From Diaphorobacter aerolatus (GTDB lineage: Bacteria; Pseudomonadota; Gammaproteobacteria; Burkholderiales; Burkholderiaceae_C): a stretch of DNA of 64,000 bases. Numbering within the stretch: position 1 is the first letter of the stretch; the number at the start of each line of letters is the position of its first letter. Positions 19,918 to 29,895 of this stretch are shown here, piece after piece. The notes beneath the pieces are model-generated. The model ran no database searches. It was not told where the DNA came from and was given only the letters and a program-made list of their open reading frames with translations. The DNA is taken from contig NZ_CP060783.1 of the NCBI RefSeq assembly GCF_014489535.1, forward strand, positions 124,001 through 188,000, in the 5' to 3' direction. The translations under genes and the position numbers were made by a program.

Positions 19918-22421
19918 ATGCCGGGTATTCCACTTGCTTGCGCGAATCAAACGCGTTCAGCGTCAATGTTTCGCAGCAGCGTGATTCATGGTGCAGTCGT
20001 CATCGCCTTGACGCCGTTGGCCCTGACGGCGGTGCACGCCCAGGGTTTTGTCAATGCGGACGGCAGCGCAGCGACCGATTTGGCAGCGGCTGCGGCGACC
20101 TGGGCGGGTGACGCCGAATTCAAGGGCAACTACGGCCAGGCCGCCATGAATACGCAGTTTGCCTATGCCCGGGGTTTCACCGGAAAGGGAATCAAGCTGG
20201 GCTCGGTCGATTCGGGCCTCAAGACCGCGCATCCTGAATTTGCGACCCGGCAGGTCGATGGCATTCAACTGGGCCTGGTGCCTAATCAGGGCGTATACCT
20301 GAATGACGGCGCCAACATTCCCAATCCGCCGCCCCAGACCCCGTGGGTTGCGGGCGGCAGCTTCAACGTCACCGGCGAGTACACACCTCCGATCAACGAC
20401 AACCATGGAAGCCACGTGTCCGGCACGATTGCCGCGGCGAGAAATGGAACCACCACCGACGCTCAGGGCCGCGCGGTCGGAATGATGGGCATCGCTTTCA
20501 AGAGCGACTACTACATCAGCAACACGAACGGCAACGATTCGGCCATTTACGGCCCGAACGTGGACTACAACTTCTTCCACGCGGCCTACAGCAAGCTCGT
20601 CGATGAAAAGGTTCGCGTCATCAACAGCAGCTGGGGTTCTCCCGGGCTCACGTCCACGACCAATACGGTCCAGTTGACCACCACGGTATACAGCCGCTAC
20701 TTCCTGCTCGCGGGCAAGAAAACCTGGCTGCAGGCAGCGGGCGAAATCACGCGTGCGCGTCCCGTCGTGCAGGTGTTCGCGGCCGGAAACACCGGTTTCG
20801 CGAATGTCAACATTCGTTCGGCGCTACCGTTCTTCGAGCCCGATCTGGAAAACCGCTGGATTGCGGTGCCGGCGCTGACCGCGACCAACACGCTTGCATC
20901 CTTCTCGAATCAATGCGGCATGGCGAAGTACTGGTGCATTTCTGCGCCAGGAAGCACCATCAACAGTCTTTCCGTGAGCAGTGCAACGGGCTACCAGGCC
21001 TCGTCCGGAACGTCGATGGCTGCGCCGCATGTGACGGGAGCGATGGGTCTGTTGATGGAGCGCTATCCCACGTTGTCCAATGAGGCGGTGCGCACCATTT
21101 TGCTGACCACCGCCAAGCATCTGGGGGATGGTGACGCCGCGGTCCCCAATGTCAGGTTCGGCTGGGGCGTCCCTGATCTCGACAAGGCAATGTCGGGTCC
21201 TGGGCAGTTGCTGGGCAGCTTCCAGGCGGAACTGCCCCAAGGCCAAAACGACGTTTGGACCAACCCCATCACGCAGACGGCGATGCAGCAGCGCCAACTC
21301 GATGAGGCCGCCGAGATTGCCGAATGGCCGGCCAACAAGGCCAAATTGCTGGCGGACAAGAAACAGGAGACCAGTGCTCCGCCCCTGCGGATTGGGTGAC
21401 CGAAATGCCTGTTCTGCTGGATTTGATGACCAAGATGGTGACGGCGGCTGAGAACAGGCGCCCCACGGCTGAAATCAGTTCCTTCCGTACTCCGTTGCGC
21501 GCCTCGGTCTATGGTGAGCGCATGTACCAGCAGCTCATCGCGGATTACACCGCCACGACGACGAACTGGACGTTGGCGCGGCTGAACACGCTGACCGCCG
21601 GGCTCACCGGCGCGGAGCTGGCCGCTCGTTTCATCAAGATGGAAAACGACGTGATCGATACCGCAGTCACGGCCTGGGAAAAGCGGATCAACGTACTCAG
21701 CGCCAAGACCAGTGCCGACTATGCCGCCCATCTGATCAAGACCGGTGGAGGCACCTTGACCCTTTCCGGCGCCAACACGTACACCGGCAATACCGAGATT
21801 CGCGGCGGGGTGCTCAGGACCGGCGTGGCCGCAGCGCTTGCCAACAGTCCGGTCAGCGTGGCCGTCAGTGCGGTCTTCGATGTGACGCCGAGCGGAGACG
21901 CAAGCGTCGCAGGACTTGCGAATGCGGGCACGACCACGCTTGCGGACGGAATCGCCGGACAGGTTCTGACAGTCAACGGGCCCTGGGATGGTCAACGAGG
22001 CGAGGTACGACTGGATGTTGCGCCGGCCCCGGCGAAGGCTCAATCCAAAGACGGTGCGGTGGCTCCCAAGGCGGCCGCCGTCATTGCAGACCAGATCGTC
22101 ATCACCGGGTCCATCAGCGGCACGACGCTCTTGTCGCTGGCCGGTGAAGTCGATCCCGCGTTGCTGGTTGGCGTGCCTCTGATAACGAGCACGCAACCGA
22201 TCCCAGTGGGAAGCTTTGCACTGAGCGCGCCGATCAGCTATCTTGGTACGAGCTATAGCCTCGCGATAGACGGAGGTACGGTGACTCTCGCGGCCGTTCC
22301 TGCGCCGGTTGCTCCGCAGGCTGTGCCGGTCATGGGCGTCTGGGGTCTTGGCGCGTTGTCGGGCTTGCTCGCAGCATTCGCGGCGTTCTTCTCGCGTCGC
22401 AAGAGATTCCTGAATGCCTGA
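19918..22421 (+). CDS. Secreted subtilisin-like (S8) serine protease with PATR repeat and C-terminal membrane anchor (frameshifted)
   Basis: An S8-family protease, predicted about 834 residues once a missing C near 21383 is restored. The start at 19918 follows GGAGG, and a signal segment ends near LTAVHAQ. The catalytic triad is visible: Asp in GSVDSGLKTAHPEF, His in NDNHGSHVSGTIAAA, Ser in SSGTSMAAPHVTGAMGLLME. Further on is a passenger-associated repeat, GGGTLTLSGANTYTGNTEIR. No beta-barrel domain follows. Instead the protein ends with a short motif, a hydrophobic helix and a basic tail (VWGLGALSGLLAAFAAFF then SRRKRFLNA), like an IPTL/PEP-CTERM sorting signal. The substrate is unknown. Confidence 0.82.
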
Positions 22422-22438
22422 GTGCCTGAGTGCCTGAG
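22415..22438 (+). repeat. Three tandem copies of TGCCTGAG
   Basis: The octamer TGCCTGAG is repeated three times without spacing. The protease stop codon lies in the first copy. Such a short array could change copy number by slippage, and a change would not alter the protein. Confidence 0.7.
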
Positions 22439-22452
22439 AAGATGAACAATTT

Positions 22453-22487
22453 CCTGACGCGAGACGATCTTGAAATCTCGCATCAGG
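22453..22487 (+). promoter_or_regulatory. Stem-loop just upstream of the small secreted protein gene
   Basis: CCTGACGCGAGA (22453-22464) pairs with TCTCGCATCAGG (22476-22487), 11 of 12 positions, around an 11-base loop. It is followed directly by the AAGGAG ribosome site of the next gene rather than by a T-run. It may be an RNA-stability or translation-control element, or a weak terminator for the protease gene. Confidence 0.5.
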
Positions 22488-22502
22488 GATAAGGAGTACC
22501 CA

Positions 22503-22841
22503 ATGAAAAATCGCTCTATCGTCGCAATGGCTGCGCTGTTTGCATGTTCCTTTGCCAATGCGGAAGGCTTCACGGCCTACTTTGTCCAGCGCATCAACAA
22601 CAACACGCAGTTGTCGAACCAGGTCACCTGCGAAGTCCTGAACAGTCCGGGCGGGCAGTTGGAGGCCATGCAGGTGGTGAATGCCAAGGACAAGGTGACC
22701 GACTGGGATGGCAAGTCCGTCACGTCCGCCGTGATTCTGGCGCCCGGTTTCTCCGTGTCTGCGGCATGGGACCCTGCGAAGGGTTGCAAGAACGAAGACA
22801 TCAAATCATCCGTGCCCGTGGCGCTCACGAAGATGCCTTGA
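22503..22841 (+). CDS. Small secreted protein of unknown function
   Basis: A 112-residue protein with a clear signal peptide (KNRSIVAMAALFACSFANAE) and a mature part of about 92 residues containing two cysteines (QVTCEVLN and AKGCKNEDI), which could form a disulfide. I do not recognise the family. A good AAGGAG site precedes the ATG. It lies 81 bases after the secreted protease and may be coexpressed with it, so an accessory role to that protease is possible but unproven. Confidence 0.7.
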   Translation: MKNRSIVAMAALFACSFANAEGFTAYFVQRINNNTQLSNQVTCEVLNSPGGQLEAMQVVNAKDKVTDWDGKSVTSAVILAPGFSVSAAWDPAKGCKNEDIKSSVPVALTKMP

Positions 22842-23034
22842 CTTGGCGCTGCTCGGCCACCGGCTCAAAGGCCGCAAGCGAGGCGAGGATTTTGGGTTTC
22901 ATGTCTACTATTGCTAAGCAAATAATAATAGCTTATATAGATAAGACGACTTTTCTTTGGCATCGCCTGCCGCACACTGCGCGGGCAGGGCGCCAAACGA
23001 AAGACTGCAATCCCACCACGAGAGAGCCCGCTCC

Positions 23035-23499
23035 ATGACTGTCCAGTTCACCCTCAACGGCAAGCCGACCTCGGTCGATGTCGATCCCTCCACCCCCATT
23101 CTCTGGACCCTGCGCGATTCTCTCGGCATGACCGGAACCAAGTTCGGCTGCGGCATGGCGCTGTGTGGCGCCTGCACGGTGCACCTCAATGGTCAGGCGA
23201 TCCGTTCGTGCGTCACGCCGGTGTCGGCCGCGGCGGGTCAACAGATTACGACCATCGAGGCGCAGGCCACTGACAAGATCGGCAAGGCGGTCGAGGACGC
23301 CTGGGTGCGCAACGACGTGGCGCAGTGCGGCTACTGCCAAAGCGGCCAGATCATGAGCGCGACCGCGCTGCTCAAGGGCAATGCGAAGCCCAGCGATGCC
23401 GACATCGATGCGGCAATGGCGGGCAATATCTGCCGCTGCGGCACCTACGTGCGCATTCGCGCCGCGATCCACGATGCTGCCAAGACGCTTTCCGTCTGA
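23035..23499 (+). CDS. iorA: Isoquinoline 1-oxidoreductase-type [2Fe-2S] subunit
   Basis: A 154-residue small subunit of a molybdenum hydroxylase (xanthine dehydrogenase family). The plant-ferredoxin-type cluster is in [16 protein letters not shown], and the second cluster is in [16 protein letters not shown] and [12 protein letters not shown]. It shuttles electrons from the molybdenum subunit encoded next. The gene symbol follows the closest known two-subunit type. The real substrate (an N-heterocycle or an aldehyde) cannot be told from sequence. Confidence 0.85.
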   Translation: MTVQFTLNGKPTSVDVDPSTPILWTLRDSLGMTGTKFGCGMALCGACTVHLNGQAIRSCVTPVSAAAGQQITTIEAQATDKIGKAVEDAWVRNDVAQCGYCQSGQIMSATALLKGNAKPSDADIDAAMAGNICRCGTYVRIRAAIHDAAKTLSV

Positions 23500-23535
23500 C
23501 GCCAGAAATAACGAAGCAAAAGACGGAGCCGTTTC

Positions 23536-25806
23536 ATGCATATTCCCCACCATCTTCTCGCCGATCTGCCGCAGGGCCTGCGTGCGCTGGCTGTCGAGCC
23601 CACACATGCGAAGGCCGAGGGCGCGCAGCTTGAACGTCGCGGTTTTCTCAAGATCGCCACGGCGTCCGGGTTTGCGCTTGGCGCGTTCCCGCTGGCCGCG
23701 CTGGCGCAGGCCGGTGGCGATGCAGCCATTGCCACCAACGGACTCAAGCCGACGCAGCAGCCTGCCGCGTTCGTGAAGATCGATCGCGACGGCATCGTCA
23801 CGGTCACGATCAACCGTCTGGACTTTGGCCAGGGCGTGCAGACCGGCCTGCCGATGGTGCTGGCCGAGGAGCTTGACGCGGACTGGTCCAAGGTGCGCAG
23901 CGTGCATGGAAACGCCGATCCCGCCTATGCCGATCCCGTCATGGGCTTTCATCTGACGGGCGGTTCGGGCTCGATCAAGAACTCCTACACGCAATATCGC
24001 GAACTGGGTGCGCGTACGCGCGCGATGCTGGTGGCGGCGGCTGCCAGGCGCTGGGGCGTGGACGCGCAGTCGCTGCGCACGCAGTCCGGTCAGGTGATCG
24101 GTCCGCGCGGCCAGAAGCTCGGCTATGGAGAACTGGCCGATGCGGCGATGATGCTGCCCGTGCCGCAACAGGTTAGCTTGAAGAATCCCAAGGACTTTCG
24201 CATCATCGGCCATGCGACGGGACGCATCGATGCACGCGCCAAGTCGAGCGGCACGCAGCCCTACGGCATCGACATGCATCTGCCGGGGATGCTCACCGCC
24301 GTGGTGGCGCATCCGCCGGTCTTTGGCAGCAAGATCCAGTCGGTGGACGATGCGGCCGCCAAGGCGGTCAAGGGTGTGCGCGCGGTGCTGCGTGTGCCGA
24401 GCGTGCTCGGTGGTGAGGTCGTCGCCGTGGTGGCCGAAGGCTACTGGGCGGCGAAGCAGGGACGTGACGCATTGAAGGTTCAATGGGACGACGCGGGCGT
24501 TGGCAAGGTGGATTCCGCCAGGCAGCTCGTGCAGTACCGCGAACTGGCGCAGAAGACCGGAGCGATCAGGTTCGATGCCGATGTCACCGGGCTCGGCAGT
24601 GCGGCGCGCAGGATCAGCGCGAAATATGTATTCCCGTATCTCGCGCACACGCCCATGGAGCCTTTGAACTGCACGGTGCGCATCACCGGCTCGGGCCAGG
24701 ACGCCAAGGCCGAATTGTGGCTCGGCACGCAGGCTCCGGGCTGGGAGGTCGCCACGGCGTCACGCGTGCTGGGCGTGCCGCCGCAGAACGTGCGCGTGAA
24801 TGTTCAGATGGCCGGCGGGGGCTTCGGGCGGCGTGCCACGCCGTCCAGCGACTATGTGGCCGAGGCCTGCCAGATCGCCGAGGCGACACGCGCTGCGGGC
24901 ATCGATGCGCCGGTGCGAATGATCTGGAGCCGCGAGGACGACGTGAAGGGCGGCTACTACCGTCCGATGCATGTGCACCGCGCAGAGATCGGTCTGGATG
25001 AGCAGGGCAAGGTCGTGGCGTGGGATCACGTGATCGTCGGGCAGTCGCTTGCCAAGGGCACTGCGTTCGAGGGTTTCATGATCAAGAACGGCGTGGACAA
25101 CACGGCGGTCGAGGGCATGAAGGAGCCCTACGATCTGCCGATGCGGCTGTCGGCCCACCATCCCGATCTGAATGCGCCCGTGCTCTGGTGGCGCAGTGTG
25201 GGCTCCACGCATACGGCCTATGTGATGGAAACCCTGATCGACGAAATCGCGCGCGCCGCGAAGCAGGATCCGGTCGAATATCGTCTGGCGCAGTTCGGCA
25301 GCAAGCACCCGCGCCACAAGGCCGCGTTGCAACTGGCGGTGGAGAAATCCGGCTACGGCAAACGCGCACTCGCCGAGGGTCGCGGCTGGGGCGTTGCGGT
25401 GCATGAGTCGTTCGATTCCGTCGTTGCCTACGTCGTCGAGGCATCGGTGAAGGACGGCACGCCAAAGCTGCACCGGGTGACCGCCGGCGTGCACTGCAAT
25501 CTCGCGGTGAACCCTCGCGGGGTCGAGGCGCAGGTGCAGGGCGGTGCGCTGATGGGTCTTGGCATGTGCCTGCCCGGCGCGGCCATCACCTTCAAGGACG
25601 GACAGGTCGAGCAGAGCAATTTTGGCGACTACGTCGTGGCCCGCCTGACCGACATGCCCGAGATCGCGGTCCACATCGTTCCGAGCGCCGACGCGCCCAC
25701 CGGCATGGGTGAGCCAGGCGTGCCGCCGCTGGCACCCGCGTTCGCCAATGCCATCGCGGCGCTGACGGGCAAGGTGCCGCGCGAGTTGCCATTCAAGCTG
25801 GCTTGA
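23536..25806 (+). CDS. iorB: Isoquinoline 1-oxidoreductase-type molybdopterin subunit
   Basis: A 756-residue large subunit. A twin-arginine-like sequence ([20 protein letters not shown]) near residue 33 suggests export with its small partner. Molybdopterin-binding features include [20 protein letters not shown] and the C-terminal [18 protein letters not shown], whose glutamate corresponds to the catalytic base of this family. It follows iorA by 36 bases. The adjacent MobA makes MGD, whereas this family often uses MCD made by a MobA homologue. No XdhC-like insertase is adjacent. Confidence 0.85.
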   Translation: MHIPHHLLADLPQGLRALAVEPTHAKAEGAQLERRGFLKIATASGFALGAFPLAALAQAGGDAAIATNGLKPTQQPAAFVKIDRDGIVTVTINRLDFGQGVQTGLPMVLAEELDADWSKVRSVHGNADPAYADPVMGFHLTGGSGSIKNSYTQYRELGARTRAMLVAAAARRWGVDAQSLRTQSGQVIGPRGQKLGYGELADAAMMLPVPQQVSLKNPKDFRIIGHATGRIDARAKSSGTQPYGIDMHLPGMLTAVVAHPPVFGSKIQSVDDAAAKAVKGVRAVLRVPSVLGGEVVAVVAEGYWAAKQGRDALKVQWDDAGVGKVDSARQLVQYRELAQKTGAIRFDADVTGLGSAARRISAKYVFPYLAHTPMEPLNCTVRITGSGQDAKAELWLGTQAPGWEVATASRVLGVPPQNVRVNVQMAGGGFGRRATPSSDYVAEACQIAEATRAAGIDAPVRMIWSREDDVKGGYYRPMHVHRAEIGLDEQGKVVAWDHVIVGQSLAKGTAFEGFMIKNGVDNTAVEGMKEPYDLPMRLSAHHPDLNAPVLWWRSVGSTHTAYVMETLIDEIARAAKQDPVEYRLAQFGSKHPRHKAALQLAVEKSGYGKRALAEGRGWGVAVHESFDSVVAYVVEASVKDGTPKLHRVTAGVHCNLAVNPRGVEAQVQGGALMGLGMCLPGAAITFKDGQVEQSNFGDYVVARLTDMPEIAVHIVPSADAPTGMGEPGVPPLAPAFANAIAALTGKVPRELPFKLA

Positions 25807-25857
25807 TGAAAACGTCCGGCGATACCGTCGCCGGTCGCGATCATTGAAGCGCCCAAC

Positions 25858-25896
25858 AAAAATGCCTCTTGAATCCGGAATTCAAGAGGCATTTTT
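25858..25896. terminator. Bidirectional intrinsic terminator
   Basis: A perfect 17-base stem (25858-25874 with 25880-25896, loop CCGGA) begins with A5 and ends with T5. It can therefore terminate both the iorAB transcript on the plus strand and the tRNA-Val transcript on the minus strand. The core CCTCTTGAAT is shared with the terminator at 7202-7240. Confidence 0.9.
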
Positions 25897-25901
25897 GCGA
25901 T

Positions 25902-25976
25902 TGGTGGGTGATACATGGATCGAACATGTGACCCCTGCCGTGTGAAGGCAGTGCTCTACCGCTGAGCTAATCACCC
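25902..25976 (-). tRNA. tRNA-Val (anticodon CAC), second copy
   Basis: A 75-base cloverleaf with encoded CCA, identical to the copy at 7121-7195 but on the opposite strand. The anticodon loop reads TTCACAC, giving CAC. It is the downstream member of a tandem pair and is followed by the terminator at 25858-25896. Confidence 0.96.
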
Positions 25977-26028
25977 ATTTGCCCCGATACGCCGCCATGC
26001 GGCAACGATATGGAGCAAATGAAAAAAC

Positions 26029-26103
26029 TGGTGGGTGATACATGGATCGAACATGTGACCCCTGCCGTGTGAAGGCAGTGCTCTACCGCTGAGCTAATCA
26101 CCC
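26029..26103 (-). tRNA. tRNA-Val (anticodon CAC), third copy
   Basis: Identical to the other two copies and transcribed first in the tandem pair, with 52 bases before the next tRNA. A TATAAT box lies 34 bases upstream. The spacer contains a short hairpin (GCCGCCATGCGGC). Confidence 0.96.
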
Positions 26104-26136
26104 GTTTGACGCCGAGTTGTTTGCGCCAAGCCATCG

Positions 26137-26142
26137 ATTATA
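26137..26142 (-). promoter_or_regulatory. -10 box of the tandem tRNA-Val genes
   Basis: A perfect TATAAT on the minus strand lies upstream of the tRNA pair, at a distance compatible with a short leader. No clear -35 hexamer was seen. Confidence 0.6.
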
Positions 26143-26231
26143 GCGCATGAAATTTGCACGTATTCCCGGAAGCCGGGAATTATTCGCCAGGCAGACGTCT
26201 CAGAATGGCTGGGGCAGGGTGCCTGAGTCAC

Positions 26232-26783
26232 TCAAACCTGCGCGGCTGGGAGCACCTTGGTCGGCTCGATGGCACCGGCAGCAATCAGTGCGCGCTCCAC
26301 GTGGCGGGAGATCAATCGCGCCGATTTTTCGAGAATCGAAAATTCCTCTGCGGAGAGATCGAGTGCTTTCCTGTCGATGTGGCACAGCGTGCCGAACAGA
26401 TCACCGAATCTGTCGAGCAGCGGCACGCCCACGTAGGCTTCAAACGCGTCGGCGGCCTTGACATCGTCCACGCGCTCATCGTGGCTTGAACTGAACGTAG
26501 CGAAGATGCCGTCGCGTAGCATGAATTGGCAAAAGCTGTCCTCAAGCGGTACGGATTGGAGTGACTCGGGCGTCAATTCGCCGAGCTTGTCGCACAGGTA
26601 GAGGCTTTTGAGGACGTTGCCCTTGAGTTGGTATACGCAGGTATAGCGGTGCGCGACGCGGGCGTTGAGGAGCGTGATGCCTGCCTGAATGCCGGATTGT
26701 TCGAGCACCTGCTCGAGGTTTTGGAGGGCTTCTGCGGAAGACACGATTCGCTGGTGGAGTGGTATTTGCTGGTTATACAGCAA
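26232..26783 (-). CDS. GAF-domain protein
   Basis: A protein of about 183 residues made almost wholly of one GAF domain (ITLLNARVAHRYTCVYQL, then VGVPLLDRFGDLFGTLCHID at about residues 120-139). GAF domains bind small ligands or act in signalling. No output domain is fused. The uninterrupted frame begins at TTG (26783), and no ATG is available nearby, so the true start is uncertain and could lie upstream across a frame error. It is 60 bases downstream of the GNAT gene and on the same strand. Confidence 0.72.
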   Translation of the reverse strand: MLYNQQIPLHQRIVSSAEALQNLEQVLEQSGIQAGITLLNARVAHRYTCVYQLKGNVLKSLYLCDKLGELTPESLQSVPLEDSFCQFMLRDGIFATFSSSHDERVDDVKAADAFEAYVGVPLLDRFGDLFGTLCHIDRKALDLSAEEFSILEKSARLISRHVERALIAAGAIEPTKVLPAAQV

Positions 26784-26843
26784 ACGGCTTGCATGCGCTT
26801 ACGCCCACCAACGCGCCGCGTTGGTGACGAGCCCTCTGCCGAT

Positions 26844-27131
26844 TCAGGCGAGCAAGTCGCGAATCGAGGGATCCTTGTCGAACTGCGCCTTCGCATAGGC
26901 GCACAGCGGCAGCACCTTGGTATGCGTGCCGCGCGCCCAGGCGACGAGCGCGTCGAGCAACTGGCGGGCCACGCCCTGTCCACGCAGAGAATCATCGACG
27001 TTGGTGTGATCGATGATGATCATGTGTTCGTTCGTGCGGCTATAGCTCATCTCGGCGACGCGTTCGCCGTCACGGTCGATGTAGAACGCGCCCTTGGTTG
27101 GGCTTTCTTCGTGTTGAACCGGATTTTGCAT
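26844..27131 (-). CDS. YjdJ-type GNAT acetyltransferase
   Basis: A 95-residue minimal GNAT protein. The acetyl-CoA-binding region is VDDSLRGQGVARQLLDALV, and the C-terminus KVLPLCAYAKAQFDKDPSIR has the cysteine and tyrosine pattern typical of this short subfamily. The ATG at 27131 is chosen because the domain begins right after it. The substrate is unknown. Confidence 0.85.
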   Translation of the reverse strand: MQNPVQHEESPTKGAFYIDRDGERVAEMSYSRTNEHMIIIDHTNVDDSLRGQGVARQLLDALVAWARGTHTKVLPLCAYAKAQFDKDPSIRDLLA

Positions 27132-27409
27132 AGGAAAATGAGTGTGTTTGTGTGCGGATGAGGATACATGACGACCAATGTCCCTGCGCAAACGACTGAC
27201 GATACCCGCGAATGGTGGGCGCTCGCGCGCCGGATTTCCTGCATGTGACTGCACAGGCTGATGATTTTTGCCTACAGCGAATCGGCGTCCAGAAGCGAAT
27301 ACTCACGTACACGCATGATTCCTTTGGCAAACCAGCATGCGTGACACGGACGCAGTTGTTTTGCGAGTGGGAGGAATATTCCCCGAAGTTCTGGTGGCCC
27401 GAGATAGAC

Positions 27410-28273
27410 ATGGTAAGACTGCAATATCAACTGGAACTGAGCTACACGGTGGCCGATCCCGGCGCGGATTTCTTCTTCTACATTCACCCGGCCGAAACCG
27501 CGCAGCAGCATGTCGCATCGGAGAATCTGACCGTGAGCCAGCCCGATGCCAACTGGGAAATCCAGTTGACAGACGGAATGGTTCAGCGCTGCCTGCGCCT
27601 CGCCGCAAGGCCCGGCCCGCTGACATTGCGCTACGAGAGCACGATTGACATCGCCCATCACCTGGTGGATCCGGCGCAGATTCCGGAAGTGCCGGTTGCG
27701 CGGCTGCCGCTTGATGTGCTGCAGTACATCTATCCCAGCCGCTACTGCCAATCCGACAGATTGTCGAAATTCGCGATGGATCAGTTCGGTTATCTACCCC
27801 AGGGCTACACACGCGCGAAGGCCATCTGTGAATGGGTACAGCAGAACGTGACGTTCCGCTCGAACACCTCTTCGGGCACGACCGCCGCCGTGGACACGCT
27901 TCTGGAGCGCGTGGGCGTCTGCCGTGATTTTGCCCATCTGATGATTGCGCTGTGTCGCGCGATCAACCTGCCTGCGCGTTTCGTGAGCGGTACCGATTAC
28001 GGTGCCGACCCCTCGCTCGGACCTCCGGACTTTCATGCCTATGTCGAGGTCTATATGGGCGACCGCTGGTATCTGTTCGATCCTTCGAATACGGCGATCC
28101 CCATGGGCATGATGCGCTTGGCCACCGGACGCGACGCGGCCGACGTAGCGTTCGCGACCATCTTCGGCCCCGTGATGAGCGCGCCGCCGCGCATTCACGT
28201 CGAAGCCATCGAAGATCCCGAGCGCGGCTGGAGTCTGCCGGTGCATACGCCGTTTGCGCTGTCGACCGGCTAA
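27410..28273 (+). CDS. Transglutaminase-like cysteine protease family protein
   Basis: A 287-residue protein with an N-terminal beta domain (VRLQYQLELSYTVADPGADF) and a transglutaminase-like domain. The catalytic triad is visible: Cys in VGVCRDFAHLMIALCRA, His in GPPDFHAYVEVYMGDRW, Asp in YLFDPSNTAIPMG. Proteins of this family are usually peptidases or amidases rather than cross-linking enzymes. The frame is open for about 200 bases upstream, but 27410 is the first ATG before the conserved domain. Confidence 0.85.
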   Translation: MVRLQYQLELSYTVADPGADFFFYIHPAETAQQHVASENLTVSQPDANWEIQLTDGMVQRCLRLAARPGPLTLRYESTIDIAHHLVDPAQIPEVPVARLPLDVLQYIYPSRYCQSDRLSKFAMDQFGYLPQGYTRAKAICEWVQQNVTFRSNTSSGTTAAVDTLLERVGVCRDFAHLMIALCRAINLPARFVSGTDYGADPSLGPPDFHAYVEVYMGDRWYLFDPSNTAIPMGMMRLATGRDAADVAFATIFGPVMSAPPRIHVEAIEDPERGWSLPVHTPFALSTG

Positions 28274-28431
28274 GCGCATTGCAGCCGGCCATGGTTTTGC
28301 CCGGTGATTCGTCCTCGACGATCACGAGGCGCAGGCACTGGTTACGCACGCGCATTCCGGATTGCTAAACTCGGCGTGCAGCCTGCGCCGTATGGCGAGC
28401 AGGAGTGCGTTCATTTTCTCTGCCGCCCGAC

Positions 28432-29880
28432 ATGCAATCCCATACTTTCCTCTGGCACGACTACGAAACCTTCGGTGCCGACACGCGGCGTGATCGTCCT
28501 GCGCAGTTTGCGGCGATCCGTACCGATGCCGAACTCAATGAAATCGGCGAGCCGCTGATGTTCTATTGCAAGCCGACGCCGGACTATCTGCCCGATCCGG
28601 TGTCGTGCCTGATCACCGGCATCACGCCGCAGCTATGCCTGCAAAAGGGTCTGTCCGAGACCGAGTTCGCCGCGCGCATCGAAGCGGAGCTGGCGTTTCC
28701 GGGCACCATTGGCGTGGGCTACAACACCATCCGTTTTGACGACGAGATCACGCGCTTCATGTTCTGGCGCAATCTCATCGACCCCTATGCGCGCGAATGG
28801 CAGAACCAGTGTGGGCGCTGGGATCTGCTCGACGTCGTGCGCATGACGCGCGCGCTTCGGCCCGATGGAATCCAATGGCCGACCAACGACGAAGGGCAGG
28901 TGAGCTTCAAGCTCGAACTGCTCACCAAGGCCAATGGTCTGGCGCACGAGGCCGCGCACGATGCGCTGTCGGACGTGCGCGCAACCATTGCGCTGGCGCG
29001 GCTGATCCGCCAGCACCAGCCCAAGCTGTTCGATTACGCGCTCAGTCTTCACAAGAAAGACCGGGTGGTTGCGGAATTGCGGCTTCCCGCCTCGATCGAT
29101 CAGGCGCGCGCGTTCCTGCATGTATCGGGCATGGTTCCGACGGAGCGCGGATGTCTCGCGGTGATGCTGCCGATTGCCAGTCACCCGACGAACAAGAACG
29201 AGGTTCTGGCCTGGGATCTGTCGCACGACCCGCGCGAACTCGCCGATCTGGATGTGGAGACGATCCGCCTTCGCATGTTCACGCGCGCGGCAGACCTGCC
29301 CGAAGGAATGGCGAGATTGCCGATCAAGACCATCCATCTGAACAAGTCGCCAATGGTGGTTGGCAACGTGAACACGCTCAGCGATGCGATGGCGGAGCGC
29401 TGGGGACTCGACATGCAGGCCGCCGCGCACAACGCCCAGCTTGCGCGCGAGTTGCCGGACATGAGCGCGATCTGGAAAGAGGTCTTCACTCGCCCGCAGC
29501 AGGAAGCGCTCGACGTGGATCAGGACCTCTACGGCGGCTTTGTCGGCAACGAGGATCGCCGCCGCCTGAATCATCTTCGCAGCCTGTCGCCTGAAGAGTT
29601 GAAGACGGCACGCACCGGCTTCGACGACCCGCGTCTTGCCGAACTGTTCTGGCGCTATCGCGCGCGCAACTTTCCGGACACTCTGTCGCCCGAGGACCTG
29701 CAGCGCTGGGAAGGCCTGCGCCGCGACCTGCTGGTGGACGGCATGGGTGGTGCGCGCACCTTCGATATGCTGTTCGCACAGCTCGACGAGCTGGGGGAGA
29801 GCGCCGAAAGCGAGCGCGACGCCGGATTGCTCGAAGCCGTCTACGACTATGCCGAGTCGATTTCGCCGGACCTCTCGTGA
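28432..29880 (+). CDS. sbcB: Exodeoxyribonuclease I
   Basis: A 3'-5' single-strand-specific exonuclease of about 482 residues, active in recombination and mismatch repair. The DEDDh core begins FLWHDYETFGADTRRDRPAQ, with GVGYNTIRFDDEITRFMFWR and AAHDALSDVRATIALARLI following. SH3-like and helical regions typical of ExoI extend to the end (FWRYRARNFPDTLSPEDLQR). An in-frame GTG at 28405 is possible, but the ATG at 28432 fits the family start. Confidence 0.94.
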   Translation: MQSHTFLWHDYETFGADTRRDRPAQFAAIRTDAELNEIGEPLMFYCKPTPDYLPDPVSCLITGITPQLCLQKGLSETEFAARIEAELAFPGTIGVGYNTIRFDDEITRFMFWRNLIDPYAREWQNQCGRWDLLDVVRMTRALRPDGIQWPTNDEGQVSFKLELLTKANGLAHEAAHDALSDVRATIALARLIRQHQPKLFDYALSLHKKDRVVAELRLPASIDQARAFLHVSGMVPTERGCLAVMLPIASHPTNKNEVLAWDLSHDPRELADLDVETIRLRMFTRAADLPEGMARLPIKTIHLNKSPMVVGNVNTLSDAMAERWGLDMQAAAHNAQLARELPDMSAIWKEVFTRPQQEALDVDQDLYGGFVGNEDRRRLNHLRSLSPEELKTARTGFDDPRLAELFWRYRARNFPDTLSPEDLQRWEGLRRDLLVDGMGGARTFDMLFAQLDELGESAESERDAGLLEAVYDYAESISPDLS

Positions 29881-29895
29881 GAACCACGCAAGTGA

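Noticed and set aside
22415-22438. CRISPR-like repeats
   Set aside because: Only three contiguous 8-base copies without spacers. No CRISPR array or cas gene occurs anywhere in the window.
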